The notes below the pieces were generated by a model. The model was given only the letters and a program-made list of their open reading frames with translations, searched no databases and was not told where the DNA came from. The position numbers were made by a program, and so were the translations under genes. A stretch of DNA of 28,869 bases from the IMG/VR virus record IMGVR_UViG_3300009418_000078, positions 1 through 28,869 of that record. The stretch is one strand, 5' to 3'. Every line of letters begins with the position of its first letter. Position 1 is the stretch's first letter. The stretch is from a virus. Shown one piece after another: positions 17,538-23,906 of the stretch.

Positions 17538-17875
17538 TGGAACTAGATGCAAGAATGCTTTTTCAAATAGGTGCTGTCCTAGCATCTCTGTCTGGAGCAT
17601 GGGCTTTAGTTAAAGCTCAAGTCAGAACTCTAAAAGAAAATCAGGATATCATTTTAAAAAAGCTTAGTGAGTATGGTCATGACTTGGATGGGATGTCTAA
17701 CAGCATCGTTGTTCTCCAGAACCAGATAAAAGTTTTAACTGGTATCTTAAGTCCAGATAATTTGGCAAAGGTAAATGAGCGAAGAGGAATTTTAGAAGCT
17801 AAAGTAGCCATGATAATGGAGGATATCAGTAAGTTATACGACATGCACAATGGAAAGCATCCTCCCATAGGGTAA
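17537..17875 (+). CDS. Membrane-anchored coiled-coil protein (i-spanin- or holin-like candidate)
   Basis: The frame can open at a GTG (17525), but the ATG at 17537 has GGAGGTG 3 bp upstream and overlaps the previous stop as TAATG, so I use it (112 residues). One N-terminal hydrophobic helix (about residues 7-25, LFQIGAVLASLSGAWALV) is followed by about 80 residues of amphipathic helix with heptads (VRTLKENQDIILKKL, then IVVLQNQIKVLTGIL). An N-in, C-out single-span protein with a periplasmic coiled coil is the topology of inner-membrane spanins; class III holins are an alternative. It is the last gene of the rightward operon, after the endolysin and a basic protein, which supports a lysis role. 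I see no family signature that settles it. Confidence 0.6.
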   Translation: MELDARMLFQIGAVLASLSGAWALVKAQVRTLKENQDIILKKLSEYGHDLDGMSNSIVVLQNQIKVLTGILSPDNLAKVNERRGILEAKVAMIMEDISKLYDMHNGKHPPIG

Positions 17876-18041
17876 AAGAGGCGATATCCTTTTCAAGGCT
17901 CTCTAAGCCTCACTGGTGATAATCAATATTCTCCGGTATGATTGTATATAGGAACCCTCTTAACGCTCTCAGTGAGCTTCCTAGAGAGTTAATTTTCTCT
18001 AATTTAGTGTATTTGCAGGGAATTCTGTAGAAGAAGGGTCA
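17876..18041. other. Convergent intergenic junction with several inverted repeats
   Basis: This 166-bp gap separates the rightward late operon from the leftward genes. It holds AAGAGG / CCTTTT (17876-17893), AGGCT / AGCCT (17896-17910), TAGAGA / TCTCTA (17982-18001) and TTTAGTGT / ACACTAAA (18003-18053, wide loop, running into the last codons of the HesB gene). None is a classic GC-rich stem with a following T-run, so a bidirectional terminator is plausible but not demonstrated. I see no gene here. Confidence 0.45.
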
Positions 18042-18362
18042 TTACACACTAAAACTCTCTCCGCAACCACATTGACTGGTTGCAAGAGGATTTATAATTT
18101 TTAGAAAGCTTCCTCCAAGTTCCTCGACATAATCTATTTCACTTCCTAAGATATGTAATTCAGCTACTGGATCAAGTAGAAGGATATCTTCTACAGGTTG
18201 TGACCACTGGATGTCTTCTCCGTTTAACTCAGGAGACAATCCCCATACATACTGAAACCCAGAACATCCTCCTCCCCTAATACCAAGAGTTACATATCCT
18301 CCTTCACATACACTTTTCATGTATGCCTTGGCTCGTTCAGTAAGTGTAACCATAGTTTCCAT
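18042..18362 (-). CDS. A-type iron-sulfur carrier protein (HesB/IscA/ErpA family)
   Basis: A 106-residue full-length A-type carrier. The three ligand cysteines are present with normal spacing: C33 in GGGCSGFQY, then C98 and C100 in the C-terminal CGCGESF. Other family marks are LTERAKAYM at the start, IDYVEELGGSFLKIINP near residues 76-92, and F104 near the end. In bacteria these proteins receive Fe-S clusters and pass them to apo-proteins. Similar genes are known in pelagic phages. The ATG overlaps the stop of the small-terminase gene (TAATG on the minus strand), so expression is coupled. It is the last gene of the leftward block. A possible phage client is the putative Fe-S nuclease at 26654-27532. 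The in-frame ATG at codon 4 is a weaker alternative start. Confidence 0.93.
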   Translation of the reverse strand: METMVTLTERAKAYMKSVCEGGYVTLGIRGGGCSGFQYVWGLSPELNGEDIQWSQPVEDILLLDPVAELHILGSEIDYVEELGGSFLKIINPLATSQCGCGESFSV

Positions 18363-18769
18363 TAATCAAATTCACATTTCTTTACAAGCTTAGTTATTTC
18401 GTCTTGTCCTAATATCTCCATTGCTTTTATGATGGATGCCTGTAAGTCCTCTCTACTAATCTCTTTATCCTTATCACTCTTATGTCCTCTTACTCTGGAC
18501 AAAAGTTCTAGTGCTTTAATTGCACTGTTTGTATGTCCTTGGGTTTTAGCAAAAGCATATTGATTTTCTATTTCTTCTATGACATCAACACTGGTTTCAA
18601 GTTCTCTTGCTAAGTCTTCTATCCGTTCCTGAATGACAGCATCCTGCAGAAGTCTGTATCCTTGATTATAAGCAGACCTTTCAGCATATCCTGCAGCCTT
18701 TGCAGCATCTGTTGCATTCCTGTGCATGACATATGCCTGTGCAAACTTCTCTTGCTTTTCGTTAAGCAC
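18362..18769 (-). CDS. terS: Terminase small subunit
   Basis: A 135-residue protein with the Terminase_2-type N-terminus: LNEKQEKFAQAYVMHRNATD, then AAKAAGYAERSAYNQGYRLL, the helix-turn-helix that binds packaging-site DNA, and V-I-Q-E-R-I-E-D-L. The middle helices would form the oligomerisation part. The family works as a ring that recognises phage DNA and loads it onto the large subunit; no large subunit is in the window. It starts with GTG, overlaps the end of the cupin gene by 8 bp, and its stop overlaps the Fe-S carrier start. It is thus translated within the leftward block with lysis and accessory genes rather than beside the large terminase gene. Confidence 0.85.
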   Translation of the reverse strand: MLNEKQEKFAQAYVMHRNATDAAKAAGYAERSAYNQGYRLLQDAVIQERIEDLARELETSVDVIEEIENQYAFAKTQGHTNSAIKALELLSRVRGHKSDKDKEISREDLQASIIKAMEILGQDEITKLVKKCEFD

Positions 18770-19103
18770 TTCCTACATTCTCCCTTTCTATATCTCCGTG
18801 ATCAAACTCTGCCCAGTAAAGTTCAAAGGCTACTGTATCTCTTACAGCTTCAAACTGGTGATACTCTCCGGGCTTAACCTGAGTAAACTGCCCTTCTTTA
18901 AGAATGGTTATATCCATTAGATCATAATCATTTTTCCATACCTTAATAATAAGCTCTCCTTTTTCTACAAAGAAACCATTCCATTTATATTTGTGTCTGT
19001 GTTTGCTGCATTTTCCTCCTTCATTTACTTCAATTCTGTGAAATTCCAGCACACCATTAGCATGGATAAGTTGAGTGTTACCCCATACCTTACCAGCCAT
19101 CAT
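18762..19103 (-). CDS. Small cupin-domain protein
   Basis: A single cupin barrel of 113 residues from the ATG at 19103. Motif 1 is GGKCSKHRHKYKWNGFFVEKG (G, H-x-H) and motif 2 is EGQFTQVKPGEYHQFEA (P-G-x-x-H), giving three metal-site histidines, while the usual Glu of motif 1 seems replaced by Asn or shifted. The sequence is of the mannose-6-phosphate-isomerase / WxcM-like cupin kind, sugar-related or metal-binding. The upstream ATG at 19112 has GGAGG touching it with no spacer, whereas the ATG at 19103 has it at 9 bp, so the later start is preferred. It lies between a lipoprotein gene and terS. Substrate unknown; a link to the glycan genes further upstream is possible. Confidence 0.8.
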   Translation of the reverse strand: MMAGKVWGNTQLIHANGVLEFHRIEVNEGGKCSKHRHKYKWNGFFVEKGELIIKVWKNDYDLMDITILKEGQFTQVKPGEYHQFEAVRDTVAFELYWAEFDHGDIERENVGSA

Positions 19104-19112
19104 ACCACACAT

Positions 19113-19117
19113 CCTCC
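19113..19117 (-). promoter_or_regulatory. Ribosome-binding site that decides the cupin start
   Basis: On the minus strand GGAGG is immediately followed by the ATG at 19112 (no spacer) and then, 9 bp away, by the in-frame ATG at 19103. Normal spacing (5-10 bp) favours the second. Confidence 0.6.
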
Positions 19118-19127
19118 ACAGATTATA

Positions 19128-19349
19128 TTAATAAGACCCACCATTACTATAACCATAGCCGACATCCACATAGCTATAGCCATTCTTTCCCTGTATTTCT
19201 TTTTCAAGTTCTTTTAATCTCCTTTCGATTTTGTGTTTCTCGTATCTGTCAAAGAGGGAAGACGCTGCAGAAGCTCCCATCGTTAAACCAGATGTAATTG
19301 TACACCCATTTAAACATAGGATGCAGATCAGAGAGAGAAAGATTCTCAT
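19128..19349 (-). CDS. Small lipoprotein (o-spanin-like candidate)
   Basis: A 73-residue protein with a lipoprotein signal peptide: hydrophobic core FLSLICILCL, then lipobox L13-N14-G15-C16, with T at +2, so it should be sorted to the outer membrane. The mature protein is 58 residues, with a short charged coiled coil (DRYEKHKIERRLKELEKEI) and a Gly/Tyr/Ser-rich tail. Size, lipidation and position directly after the 3TM holin (start overlaps the holin stop as ATGA) fit an outer-membrane spanin, though the Pro-richness typical of Rz1 is absent. A matching inner-membrane partner could be the coiled-coil protein at 17537-17875 on the other strand. That pairing is inference. Confidence 0.65.
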   Translation of the reverse strand: MRIFLSLICILCLNGCTITSGLTMGASAASSLFDRYEKHKIERRLKELEKEIQGKNGYSYVDVGYGYSNGGSY

Positions 19350-19750
19350 CTCTTCATATTATTTCTATGAACACCCCTCCATTTTTCTGCAGTTCTCATT
19401 CCACCTAGACCAAGAAGTGCTAATACTAAACCAGTTAGTTCCTGTGTCTGAAGAATGGGAAGAGTGACCAGAGGATACCATATGATTAAACCCCACGATA
19501 TAATGGGAGCAAATATAAATTGCCATCCTAAAGCAAAGGCACATATCCACATGATTGCTGGTCTACTACCGCTTACAAAAATTGAAGGATGCTTTGCTTG
19601 TTCAATATTAGCTTGAGCCTGAAGTGCGTCTAAGTGAAGTACCTGTGTTTTAAACTCAGCCTCAAGCTTAGTTTTTAAATCCTTGTCTTCAACAAATTTA
19701 TCTAAGACCTTTCCTGCAACTCCGATTACACTTTCAGCAATTCCAAACAT
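19346..19750 (-). CDS. Holin, 3TM family (GTA_holin_3TM type)
   Basis: A 134-residue protein with an N-terminal amphipathic half (AGKVLDKFVEDKDLKTKLEA, then Ala/Gln-rich helix), a conserved RPAIMW entry at residues 63-68, and three hydrophobic spans near 65-82, 83-99 and 105-118, ending in GLGGMRTAEKWRGV. This is the pattern of the 3TM holin family first named in gene transfer agents. It should form membrane lesions that release the M15 endolysin. A strong AGGAGG lies 5 bp before the ATG and overlaps the stop codon of the large glycan enzyme gene upstream. The stop overlaps the lipoprotein start. Unlike in many phages, it is on the opposite strand from the endolysin. Confidence 0.85.
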   Translation of the reverse strand: MFGIAESVIGVAGKVLDKFVEDKDLKTKLEAEFKTQVLHLDALQAQANIEQAKHPSIFVSGSRPAIMWICAFALGWQFIFAPIISWGLIIWYPLVTLPILQTQELTGLVLALLGLGGMRTAEKWRGVHRNNMKR

Positions 19751-19759
19751 TAAATCCTC

Positions 19760-22054
19760 CTATATCTCTAACACTTCTCTGTAATGTTTTAAGTTTTTAG
19801 TCGTTGAGTTTTCCCATATAGCTGCGACAAGAGTATCTCTTCCGTGAAAATTTAAATTCATATCTACATCTTCTCTATCAAATAATTTCTCACAGTCTTG
19901 AGCCATAGCCAAGAGTTCTCCTGTAGTCCAGAAGGGACGGTTCTCTCCGTTTACTTTAATACCTACCTGAATATATTTTGGTTTTTCATTTTCAATTATC
20001 TTCTTCTCTTCTGCACTTGGTTCAGGCATGGAGCAGTCATATCCAAAAAGATGGAAAGTTCTGAAGCCTAGTGTATGCATAATACCTATACTCCGCATAG
20101 CCGCACAGGTTCCACCAACGATCATTGTAGCTCCTGCCTCTATGCCTAGCTCCTCTTTTACAGTGATAGCCTTCTGTTGTTCCTCTGCCTTTGTGTCTCT
20201 CAGTGCCTCTGAAAAAGCATGCCATCCAATAATATTATCTGTTTTAGATTTAATAAGATTGGTTACTGAGGGATCAGTCATGGATGCGTTAAGGAATAAA
20301 GTATCTTTATCCACAGTCTTAAATAAATCTTTTCTTACTACACCATGAGTACTTATCCCATCAACTGGACGGGGATCAAGAATTACACAAGCCCAAGGTT
20401 TTATTCCTTCTTCTAAGAGTTTAGGATAGGAATGTTTTACACAGACAACCTTACACCTGTCTTCACCCTCATGCCTGATAAAACCCTTTAATGATTCCCA
20501 GTCAACCCTTCCTGCAGACACAAGGATTGCAACCTCATTATTTGGTTTAGCTCTTTGAATCCACTTATTAATTATTTTTGTATTGGCCTTTACATTAGTT
20601 TCAATGTATTCTTTTGGAACACAATCCTTTGGGTGGACTACAATAGGAACTGACTGAATATCTATGGGGATATCCGGCAAATCCTTATCTGTTAAAACAA
20701 TTGCTAAATGAGTCCTTCCTCCCCCTTCTACCTGATCCTTAGAAGGGAGAATGGTAGAGCGTTTTTGTTTCTGGACAATCTTATTTACACCATAAAATTC
20801 TTTTGAAGGACCGCTCCCATCTTCTTCCTTTAGGATGTAATCGTCAAGAACAATAACAGGAGATTTATTAAGCATTTTAAAATCATGATTAACAGTATCT
20901 TCTGAATGTCCTCCATCTATAAAAGAAAAGTCTGCTTTAGATTTCTTTAAAGTTTTCTTTGTATCTCCTTTATGTAGTTTAAATTTAAATATTTTTCCCT
21001 GCTCTTTAATCTTATCTGCAAATTCCTGCAGTCTTCCAGTAACTGCTTCAATAGAATTATGAGCTTTTGAATTTAATTCTAGTTTATCTGATTCTGTTGT
21101 TGCTTCTTCAAAAAGATCGTAGCCTGTATACGTTACCTTATCTGTATGTTGGAAGGCAGCTAAAGCCATTTGAATAGCCCTACCACCATTCCATGTTCCT
21201 GTCTCAATAATAGATTTAGGTTTATAAAAGAGAACTAACTGCATTAATTGTTTGTATCTTTCTGGTCCATTAATATCAGGAGAAACACCTCCTCCGGGTT
21301 TCTTTCTTGATCCTTTATTATGGATCATGTATTCACCTAAAGGAAATTTCTCAAAGGCTTGTACACCAGAATGAAGACTCTTAATTTCATCCAGATGTCC
21401 TGTCCAGTCATGGGCTTTTAATCCATGAGCTATATAAATTTTTAATAATCTTTCAAAGACAAACCCATCATGCCATTCCCTGTAATTTAAAACCTCACCA
21501 GAAATATAGGCTCCTCTTAAGTCTCCTAGTAAATCTACTGGTGCTTGGTGATTAAGATTAAATCCTAAAAAAGATGTCTCGCTATATTCATAGTGCTTCC
21601 TTCCCAGATAAACTAGGGAAGCATTTTCTGGGAGACAGGTACTAAGGGTTACATGATTTAAACGCTTTGTCGTTATGGTATCTGCATCCAGCCAGATAAG
21701 CCATCCCGGTTCTTTACTGTAAGAACATAAATCAAAAGCAAATTCTGTGAGTGCAAAAACTTTATGACAGAATTTTAAACAGTCTAACTTGTAAGTGTAG
21801 GGAGCTTTCCCACCCAGAGTACCATCATACTTTGCATACTCTTTCTTAAAGTCTACCATGTCCTGTACTTTATTTAAATTACGATAAGAAATTTGTGGAT
21901 TAATAAACGGATCAGTCATTTCAAAGTCATGATAAAATGCTGTCAAATAAATATTTGGCCCCCAATACTTGGCGGCAGTACGCACCATCTCTTTTCCATA
22001 TGTTTTCCAACCATCTTCAGAAAAAGATGTAACTATATTAATTCTTTTTTCCAT
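19760..22054 (-). CDS. Three-domain enzyme: GT-A-like glycosyltransferase + SAM methyltransferase + DUF115-like
   Basis: A 764-residue protein with three recognisable parts. Residues 1 to about 250 look like a GT-A-fold glycosyltransferase: WLDADT at 121-126 gives the D-x-D metal motif, EWHDGF near 193-198 and HNKGSRK near 245. Residues about 262-455 are a class I SAM-dependent methyltransferase of the Methyltransf_24 type: IIETGTWNGG (282-291) is motif I, FSFIDGGHSEDT at 376-387, and VIVLDDY at 400-406. Residues about 500-764 resemble DUF115/MptE-like or Maf-type domains: ILDPRP at 558-563, GGTCAAMRS at 647-655 and LFGYDCS at 669-675. It overlaps the upstream glycosyltransferase gene by 22 bp. 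A role in making or altering a surface glycan, of virion or host, is inferred. The substrates are not known. Confidence 0.75.
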   Translation of the reverse strand: MEKRINIVTSFSEDGWKTYGKEMVRTAAKYWGPNIYLTAFYHDFEMTDPFINPQISYRNLNKVQDMVDFKKEYAKYDGTLGGKAPYTYKLDCLKFCHKVFALTEFAFDLCSYSKEPGWLIWLDADTITTKRLNHVTLSTCLPENASLVYLGRKHYEYSETSFLGFNLNHQAPVDLLGDLRGAYISGEVLNYREWHDGFVFERLLKIYIAHGLKAHDWTGHLDEIKSLHSGVQAFEKFPLGEYMIHNKGSRKKPGGGVSPDINGPERYKQLMQLVLFYKPKSIIETGTWNGGRAIQMALAAFQHTDKVTYTGYDLFEEATTESDKLELNSKAHNSIEAVTGRLQEFADKIKEQGKIFKFKLHKGDTKKTLKKSKADFSFIDGGHSEDTVNHDFKMLNKSPVIVLDDYILKEEDGSGPSKEFYGVNKIVQKQKRSTILPSKDQVEGGGRTHLAIVLTDKDLPDIPIDIQSVPIVVHPKDCVPKEYIETNVKANTKIINKWIQRAKPNNEVAILVSAGRVDWESLKGFIRHEGEDRCKVVCVKHSYPKLLEEGIKPWACVILDPRPVDGISTHGVVRKDLFKTVDKDTLFLNASMTDPSVTNLIKSKTDNIIGWHAFSEALRDTKAEEQQKAITVKEELGIEAGATMIVGGTCAAMRSIGIMHTLGFRTFHLFGYDCSMPEPSAEEKKIIENEKPKYIQVGIKVNGENRPFWTTGELLAMAQDCEKLFDREDVDMNLNFHGRDTLVAAIWENSTTKNLKHYREVLEI

Positions 22055-22860
22055 GCTATATTCTTTTCCTTTCCTAAAGATTCTTCAATAGTTATAATTG
22101 AGTGGGTGTTGTCCCACTCCAACGCATACTTTGCGTCACCAATTGTTTTGGCTTTCCAGTTTTTAAACCAAGGACCACCAGTGGTGAAGTGAACATTTTT
22201 AGCTACGAGGTCAGGGGATGAGTGTCCATCCAGCCAGTTCCATTCTTCTGGAAGAGAACCTATATCATGGTCTGAAATCCATTTAAAATTATGGAGATAC
22301 CATCCTGTCTGGAGATTAACATCATCTATAGAAAAATATTTATGTGCTTCATGACCACAGTTCCACAGTACAAAACTAGACCAGTTTTTTCTAGAGTATT
22401 GTGTTTGTGCTTTATTATCCATCTTTAAATGCTCTGTGGGGGAATGGTTGTGTTGCACACACCAGATAGCCTTGTCTTCTCTTAATGGATAATCAAATAC
22501 TTCCATAATGTCCGACCTTACCATCATGTCACAATCCATGAATAGAGCATACCCTTGATGCCTATTTAAAAAGGGAACTAAGAAACGAGTAAAACTAAAT
22601 TCAGTTGAAAAAGGTTTTTTATCTACTGTATCTACAGATATCTCCTCTTCACTTTCTGAATGAGCCATGCTCTGGGATATATTGGGAATAATATTAATGG
22701 TTTCTCTTCTATAGAAACCTATTCGCCGCATCTCTTCCTGAAAGATAGGAATAATATTCACTGGTTTAGAAGAAAAATCCAGTATGGATTCAACAAGAAC
22801 TTTATATGCTTCCCCATCTCTGGGATCGTATCCAATATAGATTGTTGGTAAACTATGCAT
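22033..22860 (-). CDS. Glycosyltransferase, GT-A fold
   Basis: A 275-residue single-domain protein. It begins PTIYIGYDPRDGEAYKVL, the start typical of phage and bacterial GT8-like transferases. FMDCDM at 108-112 carries the D109-x-D111 metal motif; SSFVLWNCGH near 161-170 and HFTTGGPW at 224-231 are the later acceptor/metal-site signatures (H224 as third metal ligand). The length suits one catalytic domain with no membrane anchor. It overlaps the GNAT-like gene upstream by 8 bp and the three-domain enzyme downstream by 22 bp, so the three form a tight translational unit. It likely transfers a sugar from a nucleotide sugar to a glycan or protein. The donor cannot be read from the sequence. Confidence 0.8.
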   Translation of the reverse strand: MHSLPTIYIGYDPRDGEAYKVLVESILDFSSKPVNIIPIFQEEMRRIGFYRRETINIIPNISQSMAHSESEEEISVDTVDKKPFSTEFSFTRFLVPFLNRHQGYALFMDCDMMVRSDIMEVFDYPLREDKAIWCVQHNHSPTEHLKMDNKAQTQYSRKNWSSFVLWNCGHEAHKYFSIDDVNLQTGWYLHNFKWISDHDIGSLPEEWNWLDGHSSPDLVAKNVHFTTGGPWFKNWKAKTIGDAKYALEWDNTHSIITIEESLGKEKNIAWKKELI

Positions 22861-23299
22861 CTATCTTTGTCTCATATAAAGTTCCTACAGGTTCTATATT
22901 TATTTTATATTTTTTAAATATCTTTTTCCATCCTGTTCTTGTACTAAAGAATTCAATACCATTACATTCATTTTCTATGGTATATCGAACTAGAGATTTC
23001 AACATGGGTTCTTCCCACCTAGACATCTCATTATTTTTTGCTGACATATAACCCCATTGACATATACGTTTTGTAGGATACTCTATAATTTGAGTACAGT
23101 AAGCAGCAACAATATTATTGGCAGAGTCCTCCCAGCCTATCCACACTAGTAGATATCTTTCTTTAATCTTTTCTTTTAAAGAAGCTAGTGTTTCTCTCCC
23201 CATACCTTCTTTCTCTATAATTTTCTCAAACAATGGAGATATTTGGGACCAAAATACATCTATGACCTGTGCTTCTACTGGTGTAAATTTAAAAGCCAT
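22853..23299 (-). CDS. GNAT-like acetyltransferase-fold protein
   Basis: A 148-residue protein with the phage GNAT-like layout: an N-terminal WSQISPLFEKIIEKE helix, YLLVWIGWEDSANNIVAAY as strands, IIEYPTKRICQWGYMSA with the central beta strand, then WEEPMLKSLVRYTIENECN as the next helix and IEFFSTRTGWKKIFKKY near the end. The usual acetyl-CoA loop (Q/R-x-x-G-x-G/A) is not clear, so catalytic activity is uncertain. No Shine-Dalgarno is seen at normal distance. The ATG lies directly after a predicted terminator hairpin with T-run that follows the heat-shock gene. It overlaps the glycosyltransferase gene by 8 bp, suggesting action on the same glycan or on a host protein. Confidence 0.65.
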   Translation of the reverse strand: MAFKFTPVEAQVIDVFWSQISPLFEKIIEKEGMGRETLASLKEKIKERYLLVWIGWEDSANNIVAAYCTQIIEYPTKRICQWGYMSAKNNEMSRWEEPMLKSLVRYTIENECNGIEFFSTRTGWKKIFKKYKINIEPVGTLYETKIDA

Positions 23300-23328
23300 T
23301 AAAAATAGGAAGGGCTTTATACCCCTCC
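23300..23328 (-). terminator. Rho-independent terminator after the small heat-shock gene
   Basis: On the minus strand GGAGGGG (23328-23322) pairs with CCCTTCC (23314-23308) across a 7-nt loop, 7 base pairs including one G-U, followed at once by TATTTTTA. It lies 7 bp after the heat-shock stop codon and just before the GNAT-like ATG. It would make the heat-shock mRNA largely monocistronic. Confidence 0.7.
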
Positions 23329-23334
23329 ACTCCT

Positions 23335-23775
23335 CTAGTTAATTGTGAATATTTTAGGTTTCTTCTCCTCTGGTAGTTTATGTTCTAAATATATATGTAA
23401 CAGACCGTCCTTAAAAGAAACACTCTTTACAGTCATGTAAGGAGAAAGTTTAAAATCTTTTGTAAAAGAACGACACGCTATACCATTATATAAGTATTGG
23501 GTTTCTTTTGTATCTTTTAATTTTTCTCCTTCAGAAGAAATTCTAAGAGTACCCTCTTCAATTAATTTAACAGAAATATTATCTTTATAATATCCAGCTA
23601 ATGCAAGAGTTAATATATACATATTAAATTCCCCTGCTTCATTATTTCCACCAGTTGCTACAATCCTATGAGGGGGAAACACTTTATTTTTTTCTGGAAG
23701 AGACTGCATATGCTGCAGATCGTCCATAAACTTTGTTAATCCTATACTGTGATTCAGTGTGTGAGCAGTAAACAT
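23335..23775 (-). CDS. Small heat-shock protein (Hsp20 / alpha-crystallin family)
   Basis: A 146-residue IbpA-type chaperone. The short N-terminus (NHSIGLTKFMDDL) matches the usual F-D-x-L start. The alpha-crystallin domain spans about 34-134: FPPHRIVATGGN, ILTLALAGYYKDNISVKL, LYNGIACRSFTKDFKL (94-110), and the signature FKDGLLHIYL (121-130). The tail ends in KIFTIN, an I-x-x-I variant of the I-x-I motif used for oligomer assembly. These proteins hold unfolding proteins without ATP. The open frame runs on to 23892, but the ATG at 23775 has a strong AAAGGAG 5 bp upstream and gives the normal length. It has its own promoter, a long foldable leader that hides this ribosome-binding site, and a terminator. 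A tRNA precedes it. Confidence 0.93.
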   Translation of the reverse strand: MFTAHTLNHSIGLTKFMDDLQHMQSLPEKNKVFPPHRIVATGGNNEAGEFNMYILTLALAGYYKDNISVKLIEEGTLRISSEGEKLKDTKETQYLYNGIACRSFTKDFKLSPYMTVKSVSFKDGLLHIYLEHKLPEEKKPKIFTIN

Positions 23776-23900
23776 TTTATCTCCTTTCGCAAGATGTTTT
23801 GGAAACCCAACAAGGCATTTCCAAGGATAGTCTGTAGCCCGATTTCTTCTCGCTACCCTAGTTAATAGGAGTAGTCGGGAGGCACAGACCAAGCCTTGAT
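23776..23900 (-). promoter_or_regulatory. Structured 5' leader, candidate ROSE-like RNA thermometer
   Basis: This is the inferred 125-nt leader of the small heat-shock mRNA. From its 5' end: a nested stem made of AAGGC/GCCTT (23897-23893 with 23816-23812), GTCTGT/ACAGAC (23889-23884 in complement with 23835-23830), CCCGA/TCGGG (23879-23875 with 23842-23838) and a hairpin of 8 bp with one bulge (23853-23874). Then comes TTGGAAA/TTTCCAA (23799-23824). Last is ATCTTGC-GAAA-GGAGAT (23779-23795), where GGAG of the ribosome-binding site pairs with CUU(G)C, the G bulged and the loop a GNRA tetraloop. A wider AAACAT/ATGTTT pairing could also cover the start codon. ROSE elements upstream of bacterial sHSP genes share this multi-hairpin layout and the UYGC strand opposite the ribosome-binding site. 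Confidence 0.7.
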
Positions 23901-23906
23901 TTATTT

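Noticed and set aside
17896-17910. AGGCT/AGCCT hairpin as a terminator of the late operon
   Set aside because: The stem is only 5 bp and no T-run follows, so it is listed only as part of the junction.
23776-23892. The small heat-shock frame stays open upstream, allowing a 185-residue form
   Set aside because: The extra N-terminus is basic and unlike any sHSP. A strong ribosome-binding site and the normal family start are at 23775, and the extra stretch is explained by the foldable leader.
23812-23897. Nested stems suggested a group I intron or other ribozyme core
   Set aside because: The region is only about 85 nt, far too short for the intron core, and there is no split gene around it.
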